This document shows, piece after piece, positions 49,701 through 60,030 of a DNA stretch of 64,000 nt. The translations under genes and the position numbers were made by a program. The DNA is from Saccharomycopsis crataegensis (lineage: Eukaryota > Ascomycota > Saccharomycetes > Ascoideales > Saccharomycopsidaceae). The DNA lies in contig NW_027043828.1 of the NCBI RefSeq assembly GCF_037102585.1, positions 1 to 64,000 on the forward strand, written 5' to 3'. How positions within the stretch are numbered: position 1 is the stretch's first letter; each line of letters begins with the position of its first letter. The notes beneath the pieces were generated by a model. That model was not told the origin of the DNA. It did no database searches and worked only from the letters and a program-made list of their open reading frames with translations.

Positions 49701-50194
49701 GAGCCAGAATTGATAAACATAAATTATCCACCACTTTAACCAATATCCAAGAAGTCACCCAAACGAAACAAAACTCTTTCTGGAAGAGACTCCACAAATA
49801 CCAACATAATAGCCCTGGTTACTTTGAAAACATACACATATTCCACTTAGGTGCTGAACAATTTTTTTACCAACATAGAAAATGTCACTATTGCGGGCTC
49901 GAAACCGTCTCTCAAGACCAACAACATGAATCACCAGAACTCCAAGTCAAGATCAAAATGACCCATTTCCTAATTCAATGCCCATTATCAACCGAGTTAT
50001 GGTCAAGATTGAAAATCCCAATTCCATTAGCATGGAATAACTTAATCGCTCCCAATCATTCAGAATCAACAATCAAAAAGATCGACCGCTATCTATGCTA
50101 TCAACGCAAACTCTCACGCCTAAGATATCATAACCAAATTGATTGGAACACATCAATTAACAACTTGATTTATATCATTACTACTGGGAGCTGA
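46763..50194 (+). CDS. LINE A4 ORF2, endonuclease-reverse transcriptase (1143 aa)
   Basis: Endonuclease: SQNIQ and MFQELN near the N-terminus, GDFN at 149-152, RRIDRFYI, STHD with H244 and D245. Reverse transcriptase: APGVDGIPYGVYK, NYRPIALINTN, D555 in ADFEKAFD, GTLQGNPLSPT, YADD at 659-662, IQYLGVKIG. C-terminal CCHC: C1041, C1044, H1068, C1073. L1-type layout with no RNase H. The MSKLSII start is preferred over an in-frame ATG at 46724 because it is the one coupled to the ORF1 stop. Confidence 0.95.
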   Translation: MSKLSIISQNIQRLRLDDSKILHLSNQYNISMFQELNLGEDFLFQHQNKKIYKNTPSSRTAIIIEDHIKVVDHSLLTIAVLSQLQVYITDAIIEQDANNWLWLINIYNPSADYQKQILLQNQLSITLQTQLTTLRARSNNKTINIILGGDFNNFVNSRDSANFRSREQRSSESLKKLIKTFKLADIYEHSKLHQIKKNWTNQSTTKESSRRIDRFYISQSMISDKNRFHIQMSQQNYLKSSSTHDSIILEINTQPHAMTYIPQHNIIKNHIIQWLLKIKFPPTVNSTSDLISEIRLKLNFLTMVHKKITENTDEPNYYDHIRTRFHQHSRPRPIKALKASDGALLTSQQDMLLEVTNYYQKLYDGSRGSKSSENIERFINASLGDQLPLTNTESNNLNKPITMTELEYAVTESNTQSAPGVDGIPYGVYKSLFPQIKHILLKEFNQILSSGEIPFNYRTIKFTLIPKPNKDVQKVENYRPIALINTNLKLFSSIINARLLPFLQKIIGPNQVGFIPERSSFSNITIFGDLLSSLISPQDKPHVNHSTNHRIMLADFEKAFDQISHLYLKILLRKLNFGKMTETIHAILTKALGTICLNNITGPSFPLRNGTLQGNPLSPTIFALALEPFLRAIQRLNKGFSYNHKIQPNIIPRVKYLAYADDVTLFLRDHNDFKNTMKIIQAFEQVSGSKLNKSKSRLIVPCDQIPFQSDFQIDIADNNYEIQYLGVKIGNSCQTWPNTLQKDISTKYYMTNMNSLPISSQIVGYNTYILSKLYYHEIHALMLPDQIDLLEQSIKNQVNKKLKISMDTLKTSPLKGGYGMVDIKSQLSYRKAKIFQQLFLQSLNPYCQLLRFKLQLAINMIIKQNLSEEEQSIQGYIKTQYWWRLILGDQINIKNKRDSRSILNQVINLPMFTTAEKCAFVAWYKLLSKPISQQQTLNPMNIKHSDLAKSIQDGIPTIYQMEIPKLVMEFEHKQGSKKKRARIDKHKLSTTLTNIQEVTQTKQNSFWKRLHKYQHNSPGYFENIHIFHLGAEQFFYQHRKCHYCGLETVSQDQQHESPELQVKIKMTHFLIQCPLSTELWSRLKIPIPLAWNNLIAPNHSESTIKKIDRYLCYQRKLSRLRYHNQIDWNTSINNLIYIITTGS

Positions 50195-50371
50195 ATAGTC
50201 GATCAAAACAAAAAAGAAAAAAAAAAAAATTAACAAAAACAATAACAAAAAAAACATTTTATTTAAATACTAATAATTATCACTAAAGGGTTTTTCACCA
50301 TATGATATGGTTTTCCCTAACATATATAATGAGCATTAGCTTATAAGATTTTACATAGATATATATAATTA

Positions 50372-52064
50372 TTTTTTTTTCCTTCAAAGTTCGATTTATT
50401 AATAAATATATAATTATATATATCTATGTAAAATCTTATAAGCTAATGCTCATTATATATGTTAGGGAAAACCATATCATATGGTGAAAAACCCTTTAGT
50501 GATAATTATTAGTATTTAAATAAAATGTTTTTTTTGTTATTGTTTTTGTTAATTTTTTTTTTTTTTTTTTTTTTTTTTTTCCAATAATTTCGATTTATAT
50601 TAAATCTCATAAGTATATAATTATATAAACTTGTTCTTGGTTTTGAGGAGGAAAATCTTCAAAAGACGAAGAATTTCAATTTTTTTAAATTAATATTCAA
50701 CAGTGTGAGATTTCTACTCACTAAAAACCCCCTTTAAGATATTGACTATTTTTATTTTTATTTTTAATATTATTTTTATTTTATTTTTATTTTGTTTTAT
50801 GGTTATTTTAATTTTTTAGTAGACCGCTGTAATAAGATATAATAATGTTTTCATTGATTGATTTGTCCAATCTGCATTATTTGACCTTCGTACCCTATTA
50901 TATTTTTCAATGTAATAAGCGAAGCGATCCAATTTTATCATAGTTTGTTTCTGATGTTGATGCAATATGATGTTATCCCATGTTTGAGATATTCCCATTT
51001 TTAATATTTTCCATAAGTTTCTTGATACTGTGCAATTTATGTAGTAATGGGTGATGTAGGCTTCCTTGATATGGTCAGGATCCCTGGGGTTGGTGTTCCA
51101 ATTTTCTGGAGGAAAATTACAAACATGGCAACGGGAATTTGTTGATTTGAACAATGTGAGCCCCAACATCATGAGGTGGAGGTTCTCCATTGAACCCGGT
51201 ACCCACCTTTTGATCTGGTTAATCTGTTTCCAAAATTTTCTTTGTTGTGGCTCCAGGGGGTATGTGATTTTGGTCAATGTTGTTGATGCTTTGGAGACGT
51301 CTCGTTTGAGTTGTTCCTGTTTGCTGCCGTTCTTAAAATCAAAAGTGAACATTTTTTGATGGTGGGCCTTGTATTTCTCTGGTACTGGTTTTGCTAAATT
51401 GTCCTGGATATCTTCAATCTTCAATCTTCAATCTTCTGCATCTGTGATACCTTGTTTTTCCCTGGTTCTCTAGATCAAATAAAATCGACCATGATTTGAG
51501 GTATTTTTTCTCTTCTAGTGAGAAAATGTTGCTTTTGACAATGTCAGAAAGGGTAATTTTCTTGGTGGAGCTGCCAGGATATGAGAGTTGGTAGCCAAGT
51601 AACGGAAAGTACCATATATGTGTTTGGATGGAGTTTCTGTCAATCATACTTCCAATTCTTTGAAAGTGAGATTCTGGATGGAGTTGAGATTTTTGGTATT
51701 GATCAAGTAGAGATTCCACTTGGATTTGGGTGTTAATGGCGTATTGGATTTTATATCTCAAGATTTGGTGATATAAATATTTTTCCAGGGATGTTAGTAG
51801 TTGGTATATGACGTGTGCGTACCGATATAGGAAGTGGTTTTTGAGATCGAGCATTCCATATCCTCCCATCTGGGTGGAAGTTTTGAGGGTGGAAAGGGAT
51901 AGGCTGCCAATCCTGCGACAAAGGTGTTGAAATGATTCCTCAATCTTAGTGGTGGTAGAGTTAGAAAGGGGCTGATGCATTGCACGATATAAGAGTTTAG
52001 GGATAATGTAAGTATTGTACCCCAATACCTTTTCCGCTAAGCTGAGATGGTGCATTTGTGTGAG
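50372..52064 (-). mobile_element. Composite insert: truncated LINE C4 followed by LINE A5 3' UTR
   Basis: Reading on the minus strand: LINE C from mid-ORF2 (52064) through its 3' UTR to poly-A (T-run about 50553-50580), followed at once by about 180 bp of LINE A 3' UTR with its own poly-A (T9 at 50372-50380). It is inserted in the A4 3' UTR with target duplication ATAATTA. The LINE A5 piece is inverted relative to the A4 3' UTR, making a large palindrome. Confidence 0.9.
50816..52064 (-). pseudogene. LINE C4 ORF2 remnant with family frameshift
   Basis: The C-terminal 400 or so codons in two frames (51414-52064 and 50816-51424). They meet at the same triple GAAGATT repeat as in C2 and C3. It retains the terminal CHVC...HYYINC motif. 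Confidence 0.9.
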
Positions 52065-52240
52065 ATAATTATATATTTATTAATAAATCGAACTTTGAAG
52101 GAAAAAAAAAAAAATTCAAATGACCTGCGCTGGGTGGCGTAGTGGGCAGAACCATAGACTAAGAAAGGGTCGCGTGTTCGAACCCCGCTCGCGGCATTAA
52201 CCAGCAGGTCACGCTCAGTACGCTAACTGAGTAAGGAGTA

Positions 52241-54517
52241 CAGTGTTTTCATTTTTTATTCGTACCAACCACCGGAAATGTTCATACCAGTGGCAAAAAA
52301 TAATTCATACCGACCCCCGGTATTTTTCGTACCACCACAGTGGGATTTATTCAGACCATCTAAGAAAAATAGTTCATACTATTGCACTTCAATTATTCAT
52401 ACCAACAGAATATAAAATTCATACTAAATGCATAAAATTCTTATGCTTTCATTAATATTTTATCTTTGATATTATTAAACATGTTATAGGGGACCCGCAC
52501 ACCCAATAAAGCCCCTTTGCAATACTCATTTACCATTTCAAAGGCTCATAACCAAATTTTGGAGTGGTTTCGTCCTTCCTTAAAATTTTAAATTTTCATC
52601 AATTTGTTTTTGAGCCTTTTTGTGTCTTTATGTAATTTTTTTTATAGTTTTTACTTTTTTTTTTTTGGTTTGTTTTCTAATTTTTTTTCTTCATCTTTGG
52701 TATTTGTTTTCAAAAGAGCTGCTGTTGTAAACAGAGATCAATATGTCTAGAAGCATGTCTGCAGAATCCCTTGTAACTATCAAGGGAAATATTTTCTGTG
52801 GCTTCTTTCACCCTTGGAGTTAATTGCTCCTTCTTGCTCAAGTTTGATCTTTTGACTTTACTCTTACATACTGACCAGAATTCTTCTATAGCATTCAACC
52901 CTGGAGAATAAGGAGGTAAAAACACAAGTTCCAAGCCACTCAGTGCCACTAGTAACTGAAGATCACGTCGTTTATGAATGGCAGCATTATCAAGGATCAA
53001 ATATTTCATACTTTTGAGCTCCTCATTATTTTCTATTTGCTGGATCACTGACTTTACAAAACTGTAGAAGTGATTAGCTGTAGTACCTTTACTCACTTTG
53101 TCAATGGTCGTTTCTGAATCAAGTTTTCTCTTCTTATTGGATGTAGCCACTGGAGTTCTGACCTTTAATTCAATACAACCTTTGACAGAAATTGCCCCAA
53201 TGAACGAAATATTAAGCCCTCTGGTTACGGGAACAGTAAGAACTGCTTTTTCACCCACAGCAGACCATCCATACTCACGCCGCATACTGATATTGAAACC
53301 TGCTTCGTCGATGAAAATACAGTTTTGACTAAAGTCGAGCTTGTCTTTATACTTCTCTGCCCACTCGAGTCTCTGTTTCTTCAATTCCTCCAGACTTCTT
53401 CTCAAAGCCCATTTAGAAATACGTTTGAGACTTAGCTTACAGACCTTGGTTACAAAGTTATAGATTGTTGTAGCCTTGGCTCTTACATTGGTGAAGGCTT
53501 TCTTGAGTCTCTCCAACATAAAATCGAGAGTCACTGTAGCATCTTCCTTTATCAATTTTTGAAGGAATTCCTTATGTTCATCAGTGAGAAGGGGTTTACG
53601 ACCTCTTTTCTTTATTGGCTTCGAGATACCATTTAATTCATTGACAAGTATTTTGTTCCACTTTCTTTTCCATGTGTAAGCAGTTTGCAAAGGTATATCT
53701 TCTAATTTTGCAGCCTTGTAAGCTGATACACCTTCTTCCATGACCAAGTGCCAAAATCTTTGTTTGACAGCTTGATTATAATACCGGTACGAACCTCTAT
53801 ATCTTCGTTCTTTCATTTCAATTTCCATCTCGGCATTTTCTTCTTCTTCGAAAATAGGATCAATTTCCATGATATCCATGATACCTGGTTTTTCAAAATG
53901 CTTATAGTCACTGTAACTAAAGCAAGCTTCAACTGGTGCTATTTCAGACTCTAAAGTCATTTCACTGGGTTCAGCATAGAATCTATTACCTAGGCCATCA
54001 ACATACCCATCAGTTAGTAGCTTGGCTTTCAAGTCCATACTTAGTTTTGATGGTAAAATCTTATGCTTTTTTTTGTAAGTAATCTGGTGATCACATAAAG
54101 ACCGAATTGAATGTCAAAAGTGGGAATTCATCATCTTAAATGGAGAACAGCTCCTACCATACATTCGTTCCCATTTCTTGAAAACCGTAATCACGTGATA
54201 TTATTGATATTATTATAGATATCCGGTTTTATAGAAAGTAGCACAGAATTATGGAAAAAATGAGTATAATTTGTTTAAACTGAGTAGCTTAGAGGCTTAT
54301 AGAGCCAGTCACATAAAAAAAAGAAAGGAATTAATATGAATTTTATATACTGTTGGTATGAATAATTGAAGTGCAATAGTATGAACTATTTTTCTTAGAT
54401 GGTTTGAATAAATCCCGCTGCGGTGGTACGAAAAATACCGGGGGTCGGTATGAATTATTTTTTGCCACTGGTATGAACATTTCCGGTGGTTGGTACGAAT
54501 AAAAAATGAAAACACTG
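52241..54517 (-). mobile_element. Tc1/mariner-type DNA transposon, copy 2 (2277 bp)
   Basis: CAGTG ... CACTG ends with TA duplications (52239-52240 and 54518-54519). TIRs of about 186 bp (52241-52426 and about 54332-54517) carry the same TTCRTACY iterons. The interior is nearly identical to copy 1. Confidence 0.96.
52710..54038 (-). CDS. Tc1/IS630-type transposase (442 aa), copy 2
   Basis: Complete frame, same DD34E triad (D244, D350, E385) and paired N-terminal DNA-binding region as copy 1; Ser at residue 343. Both copies look coding-competent. Confidence 0.95.
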   Translation of the reverse strand: MDLKAKLLTDGYVDGLGNRFYAEPSEMTLESEIAPVEACFSYSDYKHFEKPGIMDIMEIDPIFEEEENAEMEIEMKERRYRGSYRYYNQAVKQRFWHLVMEEGVSAYKAAKLEDIPLQTAYTWKRKWNKILVNELNGISKPIKKRGRKPLLTDEHKEFLQKLIKEDATVTLDFMLERLKKAFTNVRAKATTIYNFVTKVCKLSLKRISKWALRRSLEELKKQRLEWAEKYKDKLDFSQNCIFIDEAGFNISMRREYGWSAVGEKAVLTVPVTRGLNISFIGAISVKGCIELKVRTPVATSNKKRKLDSETTIDKVSKGTTANHFYSFVKSVIQQIENNEELKSMKYLILDNAAIHKRRDLQLLVALSGLELVFLPPYSPGLNAIEEFWSVCKSKVKRSNLSKKEQLTPRVKEATENISLDSYKGFCRHASRHIDLCLQQQLF

Positions 54518-54905
54518 TAATACCACTCTGAAGGTAAGATACAAGGGGGTTTTAGTGAGTACAAATCTCACACTACCGGTAAGGTTGCGTCGCTGGTGTC
54601 TTTCGAAGATTTCCTCCTCCCTGACTAAAAAAAAAAAAAATAGTGACAGGTTGCTACAAGTCAAAAACATTGCATTTTCCAACCCAAACTCCCGGGTTAA
54701 CAAAAATATTGGGAGAAAACGGATACCAAATAAGTCGCCATAGCTGCGCATAATTGATCATAATAACCGTACATAAAAAGTGCGATGACCTATATAGCTC
54801 TTAGTAGTTAAATATAGGGACTTTATAAAAAAAGAAAAAATTCAAATTAGGTGATCACAAAGATGATTCTTTTGCTAAACTAAATAAAGGTGAAAATGAG
54901 AGGAA

Positions 54906-55124
54906 TGTTGAATCCTTAAATAAATAAAATGATTGAAACTAATAATGGGGTGCTGGACCCGTTCTGGGAATAAAAGGCTAAACATAAGGCGATACGACAA
55001 GGATAAGAGATAAGCGGTGGGACATAAGGTGATACCTCGATGAGGTAATGCAGATCATGGTTTCGTATGGTACCATACCGTTGGTAACCAGGACTCAACC
55101 CAACCATGATCCAATAATATAACA
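54906..55124. repeat. LTR-3b (most complete copy, about 219 bp)
   Basis: From TGTTGAATCCTTAAATAAAT to CCAATAATATAACA. It contains the undisturbed CCGTTGGTAACCAGG sequence into which LINEs inserted in the other copies. The left boundary is inferred from the TG...CA rule and one other copy. LTR-5b starts 4 nt further right. Confidence 0.78.
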
Positions 55125-55128
55125 ATTT

Positions 55129-55331
55129 TGTTGTAGTATGGTTTGAGCTATTGGTTATAGGCAACGATACACGTGCTCATAACCGTAAGCTCATAACCAT
55201 TAGTATATAATTATAGTCGTCGATTATGAAAAGTTTTCAATATATGATCTCTGGTTCTTCAGAGAGTAATTACTAAATCAATCCTAACCCGTGACTAACT
55301 ACATCTAGTCTAGTCGCATCGTAATATAACA
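55129..55331 (+). repeat. LTR-5b (203 bp)
   Basis: TGTTGTAGTATGGTTTG ... CGTAATATAACA. A terminal piece of the same LTR sits upstream of tRNA-Ser at 39272. Confidence 0.87.
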
Positions 55332-58300
55332 ATTGGTAGCACCACTAGGTTTTTAGTTTTACAGACTCCACTGATTATAAACTTCTGTTGTCGTTTAATA
55401 GCATAGCTTGGTTATCCTAGTGTATGACTGTATTTGGTTTAAGCCCTAGCTCAGACGAAGAAGATAATTATTCAGGCGAAGAAAACGAGATGAGTATGCC
55501 GGGTGGACCGTTTGACGATTCTAATCGTCTGTTGCTCATGGAGCTCGTTGAAATGCTTCACGGTAAAGAGAAGGCCGGTCGCGTGTTAGACCCTATGGAG
55601 GTCAAGTTTAACGGAAAGCCGTTTAGTACAGGGATGCTTGCCCGCACTCCCATGGCATTGCATGACTTCTTCCAGTATGCAGAACACCAGATGCCACTTA
55701 ATTGGAATGACAAGTATAAGATGAGTTTTATTGTGAGAAACGTGGCTCAAGATACTTTTAGAAGTTTTTCTTCTTTTTCTGACTCCTTGCCGTCAGATAT
55801 CTCTTATAGAGCCTTTAAGGCTCAAGTGCTTGCGCACTTTTCTAGAGTTGATATGGTTGACATTTTGGAAAGAACATTGTGGACAATTGCGCAAAAAGGA
55901 AAAGCGCTTCTGTCCCACGTTGCTGAGTTTCAAGCGAATGTTGTGTACATTCCAGATTGGTCAGAACGTTCAAAAATTAATCGTTTTATCGATTCCTTGG
56001 ACCCGCGTTTGCAGAAGCACATTGCAGATGCAGGACGCATTTATGAGAAATTAGATGATGTGATTTCTCATGCACTTAGTATTAATGATCTTACTGAAAG
56101 AACCATCCATACTCTGACTATCCCTATGCCGTCTACGTTTTCGCCTATGGATAGAGGTGGTCCGATGCCAATGGAATTGGATGCTTTGCAATCAGTACCA
56201 AGTTCTCGGGGAAACTCATATCCTCGCAAGTCTAGTGGTAAGATTGCCGCCCTCTGCAAGAAATTTAATCTCACCCAGGAGGAGGTGAGGCTGTTGCTTA
56301 TTCTTGGAAATTGTTTCCAGTGTAAAGGACATGGACATCAGAGCATGGACTGCCCTCGCCGTGGTGGTGGTGGGTCTGGTGCTCGTTTGGCTCACCTTAT
56401 GGATTGCGTCCAAGAGGAGGACCATGCAGTTCCGTTTGAGGATGTTGTTGCTTTCAAGGTTCCTGTTACTATGGGACCTGCTGGGTTTGTTACCAAAGCT
56501 CTTATTGATTCTGGGGCGAGTTACAGTTTTGTGAATCCGTCTATTTTGCCTAAGCTCGGTTATGATAGTGCCGATCTTACTAGGATTAGCCCAAGAACAA
56601 TCAAGACTGCAACTAATCAGTATGATGCGGTAGATAGGTATGTGATTATCCCTGTTACATTTAACCATACTGTTGTGAAGATCCGTTGTTATGTGCACCC
56701 GATTGTTTCACCTACTGTTATTGTGGGGCTTCCATTCATTAGAGAATATGCCCATCTTATTGATTTTGCTAATCTTACTGTGGGAGATGTGGGGGTGGAC
56801 GATTTGGATGAGAAATCCATTGAAAGTATTAGTGCTATGGCTTCTCTTAGCCTGGATCCTGTTGAGATAGACGATCCTAGATTAGAGAAATTGTTGTTTG
56901 ATTATGCGGATATTTTTGCGGAGAAGCTTGGGATTAATCAAGTTGTTGAGTCTCGGGGGGCAGATAATATCAGGCTTGAACCGATGTCGGAAGAAGTTCC
57001 AACGACCCCGTATATTCCGAAGGTTAAGATTGCTCTTTTGCATGAGGTTAGAAATCATATTAGGCGTATGGTCGATTCTAAACTTATTCAACCCTCTAAC
57101 TCGCCTTATTCTTCACCTTTTCTAGTTGTCAAGAAGAAGACTGGGGAGATTCGTTTGGTTATTGATTTTCGTCAAATCAACCTTTTATTGAAAAGGTTTA
57201 ATCAGAACCTTCCCAGTTACGATGAATTGATCCAGATCTTTCTGGCCAATAAGGTGTTCTCAACCGTGGATTTAACGGAAGGCTTTCATCAACTTACCCT
57301 CGATGAGAATTCTAGTAGATTAACGGCTTTTGAGTTTGAAGGGCTCAAGTACGAGTACTTGAGACTACCCTTCGGACTCACATCAGCCCCTTCACACCTA
57401 CAATCATACTTAGCCAAGAAAATATCACACCTTTCAACTGCCCGTAATTATATTGATGATGTTCTCTTGGCGTCGCCAAACAGGGAAGAGCATTTGGGTT
57501 TGCTCAAGCAGTTTTTTGATGTGTGTCGGGAGAACAAGTTGTTTTTGAAAAGGCTGAAATGCAGTTTTATGAGCTCTAAGGTTCGCTTTCTTGGTTAGGA
57601 TATGGAGACAGTTTCCAAAAGGTTCGCTTCTTTGAAGCAAGCCTTGTTGGAAACCAAGGTACTAAGTGTTCCACTTTCGACCGATCCCGCTACTGTATTT
57701 GTAATTGAGTCTGATGCTTCAGGAATTGCAATTGGGGGGGGGGTATTGAAACAGTTAATCCCTGGGTCCGATGAGCTGCAAATTGTTGGTTATTACCTGC
57801 GGAGCCTTTCAATCCACGAAAAGAATTATCCAATTAGAGATAAAGAACTTTTAGCCGTTGTCTACTTATTAGACAAGACGGCCCATTTGATATTTGGTCA
57901 TAGAATTGTGGTAAAGACTGATCACCAATCCTTGTCTGTGTTGCTTAAAGGAAATAAGGAAGCTGAAAATGACAGGGTTAAAAGATGGATTACTAAACTC
58001 GCTGAGTTTGATATTGTGTTAGAATATGTCAAGGGTACAACAAATGAGTTAGCTGATTACCTCTCTCGTTATGTGGGGGCTTTGGAATCGGTAATCCCTG
58101 CAGTTAATTTAACTGAAGCAGAAATCAAGGCTTCGATTGAATCGGATGAGTATTTTGCGGAGATTAGTAACAGTTTAAGGTTAATTGAGGACAAGGATAA
58201 TAAAGCAAGTGATAATGTCAGCGATGTCGCAGAAACGAGAATTGATGAAGAAGATGTTAATGGTGATAGACTCGATGTGAGTCAGGGTATTTTAAAGAAT

Positions 58301-58332
58301 TTTAAATTGATTGATGGTAAATTGTTTGGACG

Positions 58333-58734
58333 TGTTGAAGTTTTGTAACCCTAGTTACAGTAGTCATTACCAATAATAAATACTATCAAACTATCCTTGT
58401 TATTATTCTTATTCTTCTTAACTAACTAACTATTTAAATAACAAAATATAAACTCAAACTATGGGGAGAGGCCCCATATTTATAATAAGACCAATATATA
58501 TGATTTGTAATCATACATCCATCTAGAACATTCTAGATGATTAATCATATGCACAATGACTAATTATTAGGCTGAGTCATAATCACATGCAGATTATATA
58601 TTGCTCAGCCATGGTAAATAAACCGTCTTATCCGAGACTCGAACCCGGGATCTATTCAACACATTGATACCCGTGTTAACCGTTGAGCCATCTGTACAAA
58701 ACCCAATATATGACTTTGGATTGTCAACTTAACA
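58333..58734 (-). repeat. LTR-2b solo LTR in the gypsy element
   Basis: 402 bp, TG...CA ends, flanked by perfect 5-bp duplications GGACG (58328-58332 and 58735-58739). It carries the same tRNA-like segment (about 58624-58697) as LTR-2a. The clean duplication suggests a recent event. Confidence 0.95.
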
Positions 58735-58974
58735 GGACGTACCCATCAATCTCCGTGGCGCCGGGTCGTTGGGGCGCTGCGGGCCCGTAGGTTAATTGAG
58801 TATGAGCATGGCAGAATGCATGCCGGGATAACTCAATTATACCTCGGGCTATCTTCTAAGTTTTATGTGCGAAATCTTATGAAGATTGTCACTGCAGTAG
58901 TTGGTGGATGTGATACTTGTTTGAGAACAAAAATACGCCAACACCATTCCCATCCTATTATGGCTGTTGATCCT

Positions 58975-59254
58975 TGTTGAGTTGGCAATCCAAAGTTATG
59001 TGGTTAGTCATTGTTCATGGAACCTTCTAGAACTTATGGAACCTTCTAGAACTTATGGAACCTTCTAGAACTCATGGAACCTTCTAGAACCCATTGAGAT
59101 TAATATAAATATGGGCCATGCCCCCCATAGTCTGAGTTTGTCCTTTATATAATTTAGATAGTTAACAAGTAAAACAAGTATAACAAGGGAATAAATATTA
59201 TTGAATATTATTGTTATCAATGTCTTTTGTAACTAGAGTTACAAAACTACAACA
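58975..59254 (+). repeat. LTR-1d (280 bp)
   Basis: TGTTGAGTTGGC ... CTACAACA with four heat-shock-like repeat units. It truncates the gypsy element. The flanks (atcct, ggggt) do not match. Confidence 0.93.
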
Positions 59255-60009
59255 GGGGTTTTGGCACTATATCTCAAATACTAAGTATTTTCAATGTAGT
59301 GACCATCAGAATTCTGGGGGATAATAAAAATAAAAATAATAAAAATCAATAGAATAATTAAGTCCAAGTAAAAAAATAATTCAAATAATCAAATAGACCA
59401 AATAATTCAAATAAGTCAAAATAATCAAGTAAACCAAATAAACCAAATAAACCAAATAAACCAAATAATTCAAATAAGTCAAAATAATCAAGTAAACCAA
59501 ATAAACCAAATAAACCAAATAAACCAAATAAACCAAATAAACCAAATAAACCAAATAAACCAAATGAACCAAATGAACCAAATAAATCAAATAAACCAAA
59601 TAAATCAAATAAATCAAATAAGAACCAGTACCATGGGTCTGTCTTAAGTGTCACCACACACTTTTTAAGTCCAGACACATATCCTGATTCCATAAATCAA
59701 TGTACCAACTGAACACTTTAACTGACATTCCATTTCTTTGCCTCAATTATTAGTGAGAGATAATAATGTGAAGCCTTTGTGGAATGTTGTCAAAATCAAA
59801 CTCAAAATCAAAATCATAATCAAAATCGACAAAATCAAATAGACCAGTGCTATCTATGGTTTTATCTCAGATGGCACCACACATCTTTGATTTCCATAAC
59901 ACAAGCCCATGATTCAAACTAAGAAAAATCAATAAAATAATAATAGTAAATTAATAAAAACCAAGTAAAAAATAAACCAAATACTATTAACTGGGAAACT
60001 AGGCACCTA
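59255..60009. repeat. AT-rich simple-sequence region with 9-bp minisatellite
   Basis: About 59370-59630 is built of AAACCAAAT and variants (AATTCAAAT, AAGTCAAAA), including a roughly 64-bp higher-order duplication. The rest (59631-60009) is unique AT-rich DNA with CAAAATCAAA repeats near 59790-59850. Because the unit is 9 bp, long open frames (poly Leu-Phe-Gly or Tyr-Leu-Val) arise by chance. No gene is seen. Confidence 0.8.
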
Positions 60010-60030
60010 TTTTTTTTTTTTTTTTTTTTG

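Larger units (their letters stand above)
44041..52113 (+). mobile_element. LINE A copy A4, full length, 3' UTR split by a later insert
   Basis: A 45-nt leader of no recognisable homology, ORF1, overlapping ORF2, then the 3' UTR to 50371. After the insert (50372-52064) the 3' UTR resumes at 52065 and ends in A12 (52102-52113). A duplication of about ATAATTA marks the insertion. Both ORFs are open. Confidence 0.94.
52122..54839 (+). mobile_element. SINE copy 2, split by Tc1-type transposon
   Basis: The head and first about 115 bp (52122-52240) and the remainder (54518-54839) match SINE copy 1. Flanked by ATTCAAAT (52114-52121 and 54840-54847). The left duplication lies in the end of the A4 poly-A tail, so the SINE also used a LINE tail as target. 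LINE-C-like segment at 54545-54620, internal A15, terminal A-rich tract. Confidence 0.88.
55129..58974 (+). mobile_element. Ty3/gypsy element, broken, with 5' LTR
   Basis: A fossil: 5' LTR-5b (55129-55331), a primer-binding-like TGGTAGCACC at 55334-55343 (one base from the initiator-Met site used by yeast Ty1), Gag with knuckle CFQCKGHGHQSMDC, protease LIDSGASYSF, reverse transcriptase TVDLTEGFHQL and YIDDVLL (about 55.4-57.6 kb), RNase H (ESDASGIAIGG, TDHQSL; 57.6-58.3 kb), and the integrase zinc-binding region (about 58.74-58.97 kb). It is split by solo LTR-2b and lacks its 3' end, where LTR-1d begins. It has at least one coding break besides the insertion. Confidence 0.92.

Noticed and set aside
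59370-59630. CRISPR-like regular repeat
   Set aside because: Contiguous short units without unique spacers, in a eukaryotic context.
59358-59693. 111-codon frame of Leu-Phe-Gly repeats
   Set aside because: It is an artefact of the 9-bp minisatellite, which keeps several frames open; there is no other coding signal.
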